Of a stretch of DNA of 64,000 nt, positions 24,762 through 33,819 are shown one piece after another (position 1 is the stretch's first letter; every line of letters starts with the position of its first letter). Below the pieces are notes generated by a model, which had not been told where the DNA came from, did no database searches, and worked only from the letters and a program-made list of their open reading frames with translations. The stretch is taken from NCBI GenBank assembly GCA_009838515.1, contig VXRL01000002.1:15937-79936 (forward strand), given 5' to 3'. Made by a program: the position numbers and the translations under genes. This DNA comes from Terriglobia bacterium. GTDB lineage: Bacteria; Acidobacteriota; Terriglobia; Bryobacterales; UBA6623.

Positions 24762-26087
24762 ATGGCTGCGCGGCTGAAGACCCTGCGGGCGCTTCAAGTG
24801 CTCGATTCGCGCGGCAGTCCGACGGTCGAGGCCGAGGCGTCGCTGGAGGACGGCACGGCGGCCTCGGCGCAGGTTCCGTCAGGGGCTTCGACCGGGCGGC
24901 ACGAAGCCAAGGAACTGCGCGATGGCTCGTCCGGCGCTTATTCCGGGCGCAGTGTTTTGCGGGCGGTCGAGAGCGTTAACGGCCCCATTGCCAACGAGTT
25001 GCGAGGCTGGCCGATCGACGAGCGCGATCGCGCCGATCGCGCCATGATCGAGCTCGACGGCACGCCGGACAAGTCGCGCCTGGGAGCCAACGCGATCCTG
25101 GCCGTCTCGTGCGCCTTGGCCCGCCTGCACGCGAAGGCGGCCGGTCTGCCGCTGTGGCGCCTGCTGGCTGGCGGCCGGCCGGCGAAGATTCCCCTGCCGA
25201 TGGTGAATGTCCTCTCGGGAGGGCTGCACGCCGGGCGCCAGATCGAATTCCAGGATTTCCTCGCCGTGCCGCACGGTGCGGCCACATTCGCCGAAGCTCT
25301 GGAAGCGGCAGCCGCTATCCATCGCAGCATGGGCGAGCTGCTGGCTTCAGACGGGCGAGCGTCGGCAGGCGTGGCCGACGAGGGAGGCTGGGGGCCGCGC
25401 CTCGATTCCAACGAACAGGCGTTGGAGTACATGGTCCGCGCCATCGAGTCCGCCGGCTACGAGCCCGGGCGGCAGGTTTCAATCGCAATCGACGCCGCGT
25501 CCTCCCATTTCTACCGCGACGGCGCCTATTGCCTGTCCAGCGAAGGACGCAAGCTCGACAGTGGCGGAATGGTCGAGCTATTCCGGCACTGGGTCTCCCG
25601 GTACCCGATCGTATCGATCGAGGACGGGCTGGCCGAAGACGACTGGGACGGTTGGAAGAGGGCCTGCGCACGCTTGGGAGGGCGCTGCGCTCTGATCGGC
25701 GACGACCTCTTGGCCACCAACCCCGCCAGGCTGGAGCGAGCCGTGACCGAGCGTGCCGCCAACGCGGTGCTGGTGAAGATGAACCAAGTCGGGACGTTGA
25801 GCGAGACGCTGCAGGTCGTGGACCGGGCCGCGGAAGCGGGATTCGCAGCCGTGGTCTCGGCACGTTCGGGCGAGACCGAGGACAGTTTTCTGGCCGACCT
25901 CGCCGTCGCGACCGGCGCGGGCCACATCAAGGTTGGCTCCGTGACCCGCTCCGAACGGCTCGCCAAGTACAACCGCCTCTTGCGGATTGAGGCCGGTTTC
26001 GACGCCGACCGGCCCGCAGGGCTTGCACCGGTTCGCCCGCTGGGGCATCATGGGTTCAAGGGAGGAGTCCGCGTCAACGATGCTTGA
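24762..26087 (+). CDS. eno: Divergent enolase
   Basis: The 441-residue protein aligns over the whole enolase family: LQVLDSRGSPTVEAE, PSGASTGRHEAKELRDG, LGANAILAVSCA, VADEGGWGP, SIEDGLAEDDWDGW, IGDDLLATNP, VKMNQVGTLSETL and RSERLAKYN. Mg ligands and the two catalytic lysines appear present. Two active-site positions differ: the Glu of the usual QEF is Asp (D165), and the His of SHRSGETED is Ala (A367). TGAPCRSER is replaced by VGSVTRSER. It may be an active variant or a neofunctionalised paralogue. ATG 24762 is preferred over TTG 24759. Confidence 0.85.
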   Translation: MAARLKTLRALQVLDSRGSPTVEAEASLEDGTAASAQVPSGASTGRHEAKELRDGSSGAYSGRSVLRAVESVNGPIANELRGWPIDERDRADRAMIELDGTPDKSRLGANAILAVSCALARLHAKAAGLPLWRLLAGGRPAKIPLPMVNVLSGGLHAGRQIEFQDFLAVPHGAATFAEALEAAAAIHRSMGELLASDGRASAGVADEGGWGPRLDSNEQALEYMVRAIESAGYEPGRQVSIAIDAASSHFYRDGAYCLSSEGRKLDSGGMVELFRHWVSRYPIVSIEDGLAEDDWDGWKRACARLGGRCALIGDDLLATNPARLERAVTERAANAVLVKMNQVGTLSETLQVVDRAAEAGFAAVVSARSGETEDSFLADLAVATGAGHIKVGSVTRSERLAKYNRLLRIEAGFDADRPAGLAPVRPLGHHGFKGGVRVNDA

Positions 26088-26167
26088 CGACCCTGGAAGT
26101 CGCGAGGCGAGCGCGAGGCCGGTGTGGCTCGGCCGCGCTGCGGCGCGGTTGTCGCACCCTCGGCTGC

Positions 26168-27445
26168 ATGGCCATGGAGAGTGGACGGACAGAATTCCCG
26201 CGGCTGGTCTATCTGACCGAGCTGACCGGTCTGCGGCTGATCGGCCCGCACGGCGCCAGGATTGGCCGCGTGCGCGAGGCCGCCGTATTTCCTAGAGAGC
26301 ACCCCCAGCGCATATCGCGCTACTTGTTTGGCAGCGGCCGCACTAAGTTTGCGATCCGCTGGGACCAGGTCCGGAAGTTCGGCGAGGACGGAATCTTCCT
26401 TTCCGACGAAAACTTCGCGCCGTACTACGGGGACGACTACCACCTGCTGCTGACCAAGGATCTGTTGGACCAGCAGATCATCGATGTCAACGGGCGCAAG
26501 GTGGTGCGCGTCAACGACTTGGCTCTGCGCGTCACGGAGAACGGCAACGAACAGCTGTGGGTCCACGAGGTCGGGGTGGGGATGCAGGGAGCGTTCCGGC
26601 GCCTGACCGAGGGAATCCTGCCCAACCAGACCATCCGCGCCATTCAAGACCGGCTGCCCCCCAATTCGATCCCGTGGGAGGCCTGCAACATCGTCGAGCC
26701 GGATCCGCAGAGGCGCCTGCGGCTGCTGATCTCGCACGACCGGCTGGAAGGCATCCATCCAGCCGATCTGGCCGATATCGTCGAGGAACTCGGCTCCGAG
26801 GAGCGCGAGGCCCTGTTCGAGACGCTCGACGAGGAGGTTGCCGCGGAGACGCTCGAGGAGGTCAGGTCCACCCTCAAGACATCGATCTTGCGGTCGCTGG
26901 ACTCGGGCCGCGCGGCTGACATCCTCGAGGAAATGGACCCGGCGGAAGCCGCCGACGCGCTCGCCCAGCTCGACGAGACCGAGCGCGAGGAGATCGTCCG
27001 CGACATGGAGCCAGAGCCTGCCGACGAGGTCTCCGAGTTGCTCGAGTACGAGGACGACACTGCCGCCGGGATGATGGGCACGCGCCATCTGGCCCAGCCC
27101 TCGGATGCGACCGTGGGCGACATCATCGAGAACTTGCGCGGCGACGATTCCCAGCTCAAGCGGCTGACGCACGTCTTCTTGGTGCAACCGGACGGCCGCT
27201 TGGTGGCCTCGGTACCGTTCGGCCGCCTGGCCGTGGCTATGCCGGACGCCCCGGCCATCTCGCTGGCTTACCGCGAGACTGTCCGAGTTTCCATGGATGC
27301 GGCGGCAGATGAAGTGGTTGAGCTGTTTGATAAGTACAACCTCTACGCCCTGCCAGTGGTGGATGAAGACGGCTGTTTGCAGGGCGCGATTACGGCCGAT
27401 GACGTCATAGGGATGCTGATCCCGGAGCCGGACCGGGGACTCTAG
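26168..27445 (+). CDS. PRC-barrel / MgtE_N / CBS cytoplasmic regulator
   Basis: From MAMESGRTEF the 425-residue soluble protein has two PRC-barrel-like segments (LVYLTELTGLRLIGPHGARI at about 10-85 and DQQIIDVNGRKVVRVNDLAL at about 95-130). An MgtE N-terminal superhelix follows at about 175-290 (IHPADLADIVEELG, AADILEEMDPAEAADALAQL), then a CBS pair (about 300-420). In MgtE these domains bind Mg2+ and gate the pore. Here the pore is missing, and the next gene, starting on the very next base, encodes an Nramp-like transporter. It is probably the transporter's Mg2+ or nucleotide sensor. Confidence 0.85.
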   Translation: MAMESGRTEFPRLVYLTELTGLRLIGPHGARIGRVREAAVFPREHPQRISRYLFGSGRTKFAIRWDQVRKFGEDGIFLSDENFAPYYGDDYHLLLTKDLLDQQIIDVNGRKVVRVNDLALRVTENGNEQLWVHEVGVGMQGAFRRLTEGILPNQTIRAIQDRLPPNSIPWEACNIVEPDPQRRLRLLISHDRLEGIHPADLADIVEELGSEEREALFETLDEEVAAETLEEVRSTLKTSILRSLDSGRAADILEEMDPAEAADALAQLDETEREEIVRDMEPEPADEVSELLEYEDDTAAGMMGTRHLAQPSDATVGDIIENLRGDDSQLKRLTHVFLVQPDGRLVASVPFGRLAVAMPDAPAISLAYRETVRVSMDAAADEVVELFDKYNLYALPVVDEDGCLQGAITADDVIGMLIPEPDRGL

Positions 27446-28717
27446 ATGGCTGTGCTCAAGCGCGTGCGCGGGCGGCTGCTGACCTTCCTGGCCGTCCTGG
27501 GGCCGGGCTTCATCACCGCCATGGTCGACAACGACGCAGGCGGCATTTTCACCTATTCGGAGGCCGGCGCGCGCTGGGGCTATGTGCCGCTGTGGACGCT
27601 GCTGCCAATCACGTTGCTGCTGGTGGTGAACCAGGAGATGTGCTCACGGATGGGCGCGGTCACTGGCAAGGGCCTCTCGGACCTGATTCGCGAGGAGTTC
27701 GGGCTGCGCATGACGGTGATCGTCATGGGTCTGCTCCTCGTGGTGAATTTCACCAACATCGCGGCGAACTTCGCCGGCGTCGCGGGCGCGATGGAACTGC
27801 TGCCGGTCAGCCGCTATGTTTCCGTGCCGCTTGGAGCGCTGCTGGTTTGGTTCTTGGTCGTCAAGGGAACCTACCAGAGCGTTGAGAAGGTGTTCCTTGC
27901 CGCCAGCGTGTTCTATGTCGCCTACGTCATCTCGGCCATCTTGGTCGAGCCGGACTGGGGCGCTGCGTTGAGCAGCACGGTCCGTCCGGCGCTGCTGGCG
28001 GATCGCTCGTATATCGCCGTGCTGGTCGGCCTTGTCGGCACTTCGGTGGCTCCATGGATGCAGTTCTACCTACAGGCGGCCATCGTCGAGAAGGGCATCG
28101 ACAGCACCCAGTACCGCGACACGCGCATCGAGGTCATCGCCGGCTGCGTCATGATGGCGGCGGTCGCGTTCTTCATCATCGTGGCCTGTGCCGGCGCGAT
28201 CTGGGAGGAGGGGCCGCGACCCATTGCCAGCGCTGCGGAGGCCGCCGAAGCGCTCAGGCCGCTCGGAGCCTATGCGTACGCCCTGTTCGCGGGCGGCCTG
28301 CTGTGTGCATCGCTGTTCGCGTCGAGCATCTTGCCGCTATCCACCGCCTACACGGTTTGCGAGGGGCTTGGCCTGGAGTCGGGCGTCGACCACGACTTTG
28401 CCGAGGCACCGTCGTTCTATTGGATGTACACGCTGCTGATCGCGCTCGGTGCGGGCGTGGTGCTGATCCCCGATTTTCCCATCGTGCCGATGATCCTGCT
28501 CTCTCAGGTTCTGAACGGTGTCCTGCTGCCGGTGGTGATGATCATCGTCCTGAAGCTGGTCAATCGCAAGGACTTGATGCACGAGTGGACCAACGGACCC
28601 TTGTACAATCTCGTCGCTTGGGCCGCCGTGGTGCTGCTGATCGGGCTCTCGGTGGCGCTGGCGGCGTTCTCGGTTTTGCCGGGATCATCTGGAGCGTCCG
28701 TGCCGAGCTTGCCTTAG
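27446..28717 (+). CDS. Nramp-family divalent metal transporter, atypical metal site
   Basis: The 423-residue protein has about 11 membrane spans. TM1 reads GPGFITAMVDNDAGGIFTY, where standard Nramp has DPGN. TM6 reads GTSVAPWMQFYLQ, with A202-P203-W204 where Mn/Fe Nramp has Met-Pro-His. Loss of the TM6 methionine, which favours transition metals, suggests altered selectivity, perhaps Mg2+, as in Nramp-related Mg transporters. It directly abuts the MgtE_N/CBS gene, supporting a sensor-transporter unit. Selectivity is inference. Confidence 0.85.
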   Translation: MAVLKRVRGRLLTFLAVLGPGFITAMVDNDAGGIFTYSEAGARWGYVPLWTLLPITLLLVVNQEMCSRMGAVTGKGLSDLIREEFGLRMTVIVMGLLLVVNFTNIAANFAGVAGAMELLPVSRYVSVPLGALLVWFLVVKGTYQSVEKVFLAASVFYVAYVISAILVEPDWGAALSSTVRPALLADRSYIAVLVGLVGTSVAPWMQFYLQAAIVEKGIDSTQYRDTRIEVIAGCVMMAAVAFFIIVACAGAIWEEGPRPIASAAEAAEALRPLGAYAYALFAGGLLCASLFASSILPLSTAYTVCEGLGLESGVDHDFAEAPSFYWMYTLLIALGAGVVLIPDFPIVPMILLSQVLNGVLLPVVMIIVLKLVNRKDLMHEWTNGPLYNLVAWAAVVLLIGLSVALAAFSVLPGSSGASVPSLP

Positions 28718-28766
28718 CGGCAGCGATTGACCCGACTCGGCGGGGCTCGCTAACGTAGAGAACCAC

Positions 28767-29297
28767 ATGCAACTGGAGCCGTCCGAACTCGGGTCGCGAA
28801 TCCGCTCGCTGCTAGCTCCGGCAGGCGCGACGCTGCGGTCGATGCCGCTCGTGCCCGGGGCTCCTGCGGACAGCCCGCAACTCGACGAGCTCAGGCAGCT
28901 GAGGCCCGAAGATCTCTTCGAGGGCGTCGCCATCAAGGATCGCGACTTCGCCAAGTGCGTCCAGTCCGGCCTCTATCTGTATTTCTCGGCGCTGGACGAA
29001 TCCCACAGGATTTCCCAGGGCATCCCGTCCGCGTCCGGAAGCTACTGGCACGGGATCATGCATCGCCAGGAAGGCGATTGGAGCAATGCGAAGTACTGGT
29101 TCCGGCGAGTCGGCACGCATCCCGTGTTCGGCCAGCTGGAGGCTCAGTCCGGCTCCCCTTGGGACCCTTACGCCTTCGTCGACCGCTGCTCGGAAGCGTC
29201 GGGCCGCGCCTCGGATGCGGCTGACTTGATCGACCTGCAGATGCGAGAGTGGCGGTTATTGATGCGCTATTGCCACCGCAACGCGACCGGAATCTAG
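28767..29297 (+). CDS. Conserved hypothetical protein
   Basis: The 176-residue soluble protein has a distinctive His/Trp-rich core, SGSYWHGIMHRQEGDWSNAK followed by YWFRRVGTHPVF. It looks like a conserved family motif and may bind metal. There is no signal or membrane span. It is separated by 3 nt from the sugar-kinase gene and heads the operon 28767-31305. I cannot assign a function. Confidence 0.7.
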   Translation: MQLEPSELGSRIRSLLAPAGATLRSMPLVPGAPADSPQLDELRQLRPEDLFEGVAIKDRDFAKCVQSGLYLYFSALDESHRISQGIPSASGSYWHGIMHRQEGDWSNAKYWFRRVGTHPVFGQLEAQSGSPWDPYAFVDRCSEASGRASDAADLIDLQMREWRLLMRYCHRNATGI

Positions 29298-29300
29298 CCG

Positions 29301-30236
29301 ATGGCGGCGGGACGCTTGTTTCTCGGCGTCGACGGCGGCCAGTCTTCGACAAGGGCCGTGATCGGAGATGCCGGCGGCAAGGTGTTGGGACGGGGCAGGG
29401 CCGGCCCCTGCAACCACGCGTCGAAGAGCGAGGGTCGCTCCAAGCTCAGGACCGCCGTAGCCGCCGTGATCGATGACGCGCTGGACGTGGCCGGCCTGCC
29501 TGTCGAGACCGAATTCGAGGCGGCTTGCTTCGGCATGAGCGGCGGTCCTGCCGACAAGCGAGATCTGATTGCCGAAATCGTCCGCGCTGACGCAATCCGC
29601 GTGTTCGACGATGCCGAGGTCGCGCTTGAGGGCGCTGTGCAAGGAGGGGCCGGCACGATCGTAATCGCGGGCACGGGCTCGATCGCCCTCGCCAAGGACG
29701 CGGGCGGCACGACGTTTCGCTGCGGCGGCTGGGGCTACCTTTTCGGGGACGAGGGCGGCGCGTTCAGCATCGTCCGCAAGGCTGTTCGGCTCGCCTTGGC
29801 GGCGGAGGAAGGCTGGGGGGATCAGACCAGTCTCGCGGACCTTTTTCTCGGCGTCACCGGCACCGACTCCGTCAACGAAGCCATGCATTGCTTCTACGGG
29901 CCCGACTGGCCGCGAGACAGAATCGCGCGCCTAGCCCCTGACATTGACACGGCCGCCGCAGCCGGAGATCGCTGCGCTGCCGAGGTCTTGCAAGCGGCAG
30001 GCCGTGCTTTGGGCGATCTAGCTGTCACCGTGACTGGAATGCTCGAACTGCCGCGGGCGGCGGTGCATTACTCAGGTGGCGTGTTCCGCAGCCGCGGTGT
30101 GCTGGAATCCTTCAAGTCCCGCTGCGACGAGCAGCACCGCCGTGTCGCGGCGCCTGCGCATGATGGTGCTATCGGAGCGTTGCTGCTGGCCTACGGAATG
30201 GCAGGAGTGTCGGTCTTGGGAGGAGACTTGAGATGA
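29301..30236 (+). CDS. BadF/BadG-type ATPase, N-acetylglucosamine kinase-like
   Basis: The 311-residue ASKHA-fold protein has phosphate-1 LFLGVDGGQSSTRAVIGD, phosphate-2 TIVIAGTGSIALAKD, GGWGYLFGDEGGAFSI and the adenosine motif HYSGGVFRS. This matches the NAGK/BadF family that phosphorylates amino sugars. The similarly placed CoA-reductase activators carry Fe-S cysteines, which are absent here, so a sugar kinase is preferred. It overlaps alkA by 4 nt. It could feed GlcNAc released by extracellular enzymes into metabolism. Confidence 0.8.
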   Translation: MAAGRLFLGVDGGQSSTRAVIGDAGGKVLGRGRAGPCNHASKSEGRSKLRTAVAAVIDDALDVAGLPVETEFEAACFGMSGGPADKRDLIAEIVRADAIRVFDDAEVALEGAVQGGAGTIVIAGTGSIALAKDAGGTTFRCGGWGYLFGDEGGAFSIVRKAVRLALAAEEGWGDQTSLADLFLGVTGTDSVNEAMHCFYGPDWPRDRIARLAPDIDTAAAAGDRCAAEVLQAAGRALGDLAVTVTGMLELPRAAVHYSGGVFRSRGVLESFKSRCDEQHRRVAAPAHDGAIGALLLAYGMAGVSVLGGDLR

Positions 30237-30868
30237 CCCAGCTAGCGGAAATGCTTGCCAAGGCCGACGAGCACCTCGCTCGAGCCTGCCCGCACATGGC
30301 GCAACTCGTCCGCGAGCACGGCCCGTGCACCCTGCAGTTGCGACCGGAGCCGTTTCAGATGTTGGTGCGCTCGATCACTGCCCAGCAGATTTCAGGAGCT
30401 GCGGCCCGTTCGATCATGGGGCGGCTTGAAGCCGCCATCGAACCTGTCGGCATCACGCCGGCCGCGGTCGCTGGTTGCAGCGAGGAGAGCTTGAGGAGCG
30501 CCGGGTATTCGGCGCGCAAGGCGTCATACCTGCTCGGATTGGCCCGGGAGGTGTTGGACGGAAATTTAGATTTCGACGCGCTGGCGACCCGGCCGGACAA
30601 TGAAATCGTGGAGCGGCTGACCAAGCTACGCGGAATCGGAATCTGGACGGCGCAGATGTACCTCATCTTCTGCTTGGGACGCCCTGACGTCCTCCCGTAC
30701 GACGATCTGGGCGTGCGGCAAGCCCTGCGGAACTTCCACGGCTTGGCGGAACTGCCACGCAAGCCCGAGGCCATCGAGCTGGCCGCACCGTGGCGACCCT
30801 ACGCGAGCGTTGCGAGCTGGTATTGCTGGCGCAGCATCGACGTGAAGGTGGCTCAAGAGGCGGTATGA
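30233..30868 (+). CDS. alkA: DNA-3-methyladenine glycosylase II (HhH-GPD)
   Basis: The 211-residue base-excision repair enzyme removes alkylated bases. FQMLVRSITAQQIS opens the HhH-GPD domain, KLRGIGIWTAQMYLIF is the helix-hairpin-helix and LPYDDLGVRQAL provides the catalytic Asp. The short form lacks the N-terminal beta domain of E. coli AlkA, as is common. Start and stop overlap neighbours as ATGA on both sides, coupling it to the kinase and MutT genes. Confidence 0.88.
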   Translation: MTQLAEMLAKADEHLARACPHMAQLVREHGPCTLQLRPEPFQMLVRSITAQQISGAAARSIMGRLEAAIEPVGITPAAVAGCSEESLRSAGYSARKASYLLGLAREVLDGNLDFDALATRPDNEIVERLTKLRGIGIWTAQMYLIFCLGRPDVLPYDDLGVRQALRNFHGLAELPRKPEAIELAAPWRPYASVASWYCWRSIDVKVAQEAV

Positions 30869-31305
30869 CGACAGTCGCTGTCGCGCTGCTGGAGCGGGAG
30901 GGCAAGGTGCTCATCTGCCGTCGCAGGAACGATCAGGCTCACGGCGGCAAGTGGGAATTCCCCGGCGGGAAGGTGGAGCCCGGAGAGACGCCCGGGCAAG
31001 CCGTGGTGCGCGAGCTCGGCGAAGAGCTGGGCGTTTTCGCCGAGGCGTTCGAAGAAGTCTGTCGCTACGAGTACGCGTATCCGGGCAAGCCCGCGATCTG
31101 CTTGGTGTTCTTTAGGGTCGACCGCTATGCCGGCTCGCCGCAGGGGGCCCAGTTCGCCGACCTGAAGTGGGAGTCCAGCGAGGCGCTTCCGACCTACGAT
31201 TTCTTAGAGGGCGACGAGCGCATCGTTCGCGAACTTTCCGAAGGACTGCACCTAGCTGCGACAGATTCGCCTTCATCGCGCCGCCCGACTCGGGCATTCT
31301 GCTAA
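30865..31305 (+). CDS. mutT: MutT-like Nudix (8-oxo-dGTP) hydrolase
   Basis: The 146-residue product starts at ATG 30865 in an ATGA overlap with alkA. WEFPGGKVEPGETPGQAVVR with ELGEELGV is a complete Nudix box, and CRRRNDQAHGGKWEFPGG is the MutT-type substrate loop. It probably sanitises oxidised nucleotides. Linkage to alkA makes a small DNA-damage unit. Confidence 0.88.
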   Translation: MTTVAVALLEREGKVLICRRRNDQAHGGKWEFPGGKVEPGETPGQAVVRELGEELGVFAEAFEEVCRYEYAYPGKPAICLVFFRVDRYAGSPQGAQFADLKWESSEALPTYDFLEGDERIVRELSEGLHLAATDSPSSRRPTRAFC

Positions 31306-31317
31306 TCTCTCCCTTGC

Positions 31318-33201
31318 ATGAAACAGATCGCAGTTGCATCCGTCCTTTGCTCGATTCTTGCCTGGGGTTGCGGCCCCGGCACTCAATCTTCCGGCGACGC
31401 GGGCGCCGAGATCACTCACGGTCCGGTGCTGGGTCGGCTGGGCCATAACCACGTAGGGGTTTGGGCTCGCACGTCCCGGGCGGGTGAGTTCAAGGTGTTC
31501 TACGGCACCGCCGCCGATGCGCTGACGATGACGGCCACTGGCACCACGATGCTTGCCGACGACAACACCGGCTGGACCATGCTTGAAGGGCTTGAGCCTG
31601 GCACCAAGTACTTCTACGAGATCGGCACAGGCGGCGCAGCCGCCGGCGAGGAGGAGCGCTCCGGCTCGTTCCACACCCTTGCCGATCCTTCCGCCCTAAT
31701 GACCGAGCTCAATCCCGAGGGGCGCTTCAACTTCCGCTTCGAGTTCGCCTGCGGCAACAATCAGAACTCCAGCGGGAGCCCGATCGGGCGGGCGCTGCTC
31801 ACGCACGGCACGATGCTGCGCGAGCTGACGAGCGCCACCGACAAGAGCGCGGTCGACTTTGCCATCCTCGACGGCGATTGGCTCTACGAGAACGACACTC
31901 GTCTCTACACAGCCGACCAGTGGCGCGAGCAAACCGGCACCGCCGAGGCCGACACGCCCCGCGAGGTGCAATTCATGCCATCCATCGTTGGCGTATGGGA
32001 GAACTACAAGAATTTCTACAACAACGGCGCCAATCTTCGCGCGTGGCACCGCAACGTGCCTTCGTACTACACGTTCGATGACCACGAGCTGCTCAACGAC
32101 ATCTATGGCGCGGGCGAGCCGGGGCGGCGCAACCGGCGGGCGGTGTTCCGCGACGTGGGGACGCGGGCTTGGTACGACTACCTCGGTTGGAGCAATCCCG
32201 TGCCGGAGACGCCCGGCATCGTCTATGGCCGCGCCCAGCTCGAGGCGGGCAGCGACGTCCTTACGGACGCGGACGCGGACTTCACAGGCCTCGAAGCCGA
32301 GTCAACCTTACACGTGCATTGGGGCACGCCCGATTGGGGCGCGATGCTGCTGGGCACCAATCCCGACGGCACCGACCCAGACGATGAGGGCGGCGTCCCG
32401 AACGCCAAGGTGTACGAAGTGGTCGAGGTCTTGGACGCCAACCGCTTGCGCATCAGCCCGGCAGCCGTTGCGGATGGCCAGCCGGTCTATTCGATCGGGC
32501 GCCGCTCGTACTTCAGCAAGCGTGTCTCCAACGCCGAGTTCCTCTACTTGGACACTCGGTCGTATCGCATGATGCACGACACCAGGGATCGCGAGAGGGT
32601 CGGCCGCACCATGCTGGGCGAAAAGCAAAAGGCTTGGGTCAAGCAGACCATGCAGGCCTCCGACGCGGATTTCTTCTTCGTCGTCTCCTCGGTGAACTTC
32701 TCGATCTCGCACGTCGGCGGCACCGGGTCTGCCAACATTTCGGAAACCAACAAAGACGATGCGTGGACCGCCTTCCTGTGGGAGCGCGAGGACATGATTA
32801 ACTTCTGGGACAACTTGGGCAAGCCGGTGTTCGTGCTGACCGGGGACTTGCACAACAGCTTTGCCATCAAGCTCACGGACCGCGTGTGGGAGTTCGCCTC
32901 CGGCCCGCACAACTCGACCAATCATCCCCTGCGCTCGGAAGGCAACCGACCCAAGTCCGGCATGTATGACTCCTTTGGCCGCGAGAGCGAGATCCGCTGG
33001 TCCAGCTTTATCGTCAACGACACGCCTAACGAATACCGGCGGCGTCCGATCTACTGCGTGGTGCAGGTGAACAACGTGTTCAACAATCCCTCAGAGAGCG
33101 GTGACCGCCTAGTTGCCTACGAGAACCCCCAGGCGGTGTTCCAGTACTACGACGGGCTGACCGGCGAGTTGCTCTATGCGGAGTCCATCGTGTCGCGCTG
33201 A
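31318..33201 (+). CDS. PhoD-like metallophosphoesterase lipoprotein
   Basis: The 627-residue protein has a lipobox leader (SVLCSILAWGC). Residues about 30-120 are the fibronectin-like PhoD N-domain (GRLGHNHVGVWARTSRAGEF). The metallophosphatase domain follows with FACGNNQNS, LDGDWLYEND, SYYTFDDHELLND and VLTGDLHNSF. It is expected to hydrolyse phosphodiesters or release phosphate outside the inner membrane. A segment at about 325-400 (TDADADFTGL...) is an insertion. It begins 12 bp after mutT but may have separate regulation. Confidence 0.85.
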   Translation: MKQIAVASVLCSILAWGCGPGTQSSGDAGAEITHGPVLGRLGHNHVGVWARTSRAGEFKVFYGTAADALTMTATGTTMLADDNTGWTMLEGLEPGTKYFYEIGTGGAAAGEEERSGSFHTLADPSALMTELNPEGRFNFRFEFACGNNQNSSGSPIGRALLTHGTMLRELTSATDKSAVDFAILDGDWLYENDTRLYTADQWREQTGTAEADTPREVQFMPSIVGVWENYKNFYNNGANLRAWHRNVPSYYTFDDHELLNDIYGAGEPGRRNRRAVFRDVGTRAWYDYLGWSNPVPETPGIVYGRAQLEAGSDVLTDADADFTGLEAESTLHVHWGTPDWGAMLLGTNPDGTDPDDEGGVPNAKVYEVVEVLDANRLRISPAAVADGQPVYSIGRRSYFSKRVSNAEFLYLDTRSYRMMHDTRDRERVGRTMLGEKQKAWVKQTMQASDADFFFVVSSVNFSISHVGGTGSANISETNKDDAWTAFLWEREDMINFWDNLGKPVFVLTGDLHNSFAIKLTDRVWEFASGPHNSTNHPLRSEGNRPKSGMYDSFGRESEIRWSSFIVNDTPNEYRRRPIYCVVQVNNVFNNPSESGDRLVAYENPQAVFQYYDGLTGELLYAESIVSR

Positions 33202-33285
33202 CCGGGTCGAGGGCCTGCGGAAGCGGACCTTCGGGCCGCTTGTGATAAATTGCGGATAGCCGCACCGGTACGTTCGCTCAGGCTC

Positions 33286-33819
33286 ATGCGCATCGCAACC
33301 TGTATCCTTGTTGCCCTTGTTTCAGCGCTCGGACTCGTTGCGGGCGAGGTGCCCCGCGAGGCCCCGGCGCTTCAGCTCAAGACCACGGACGGCAAGGTAG
33401 TGTCCCTTGCCGATCTGAAGGGCAAGGTCGTTGCCGTGCTGTGGATCTCCACGGATTGTCCGCACTGCCAGGATACCTGCGAGTCGTTGGCCCCGATCTA
33501 CAGCGAGCTTTCCGGCCAGGGGTTCGAAATCATGGGCATGGCAGTGAATCCCAGGGCGCCCGGGAACATTGACGCGTTCAAGCGCAAGCACGGCGTGCAG
33601 TTCCCGATCGGTGTCTCGCTGCGCTCGGATTGGGTGCGCTTTGCCGACCTGTCCGTGATGGCGCGGCCTTACGTGCCATACATGATGCTGGTGGACCGTG
33701 CCGGGGTCATCCGCTACGAGCATGCCGGCCGCGACCAAGCGTTTTGGAGCGATCAAGTCAACCGCCTGCGCGAGGAACTGGCCGAGTTGCTGGCGGAGCC
33801 TTCCAGTGCCTCCCCATGA
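33286..33819 (+). CDS. Exported thioredoxin-fold protein (TlpA/AhpC-TSA type)
   Basis: From MRIATCILVALVSALGLVAG the protein has a signal peptide and a redoxin domain (about 25-170). WISTDCPHCQDTCESL gives a CPHC active site at C58-C61. The domain continues through FPIGVSLRSDWVRFADLSVM to MLVDRAGVIRYEHAG, the usual TlpA beta-hairpin. It is a likely periplasmic thiol reductase or peroxiredoxin-like protein. The next gene starts inside its end (14-nt overlap). Confidence 0.85.
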   Translation: MRIATCILVALVSALGLVAGEVPREAPALQLKTTDGKVVSLADLKGKVVAVLWISTDCPHCQDTCESLAPIYSELSGQGFEIMGMAVNPRAPGNIDAFKRKHGVQFPIGVSLRSDWVRFADLSVMARPYVPYMMLVDRAGVIRYEHAGRDQAFWSDQVNRLREELAELLAEPSSASP

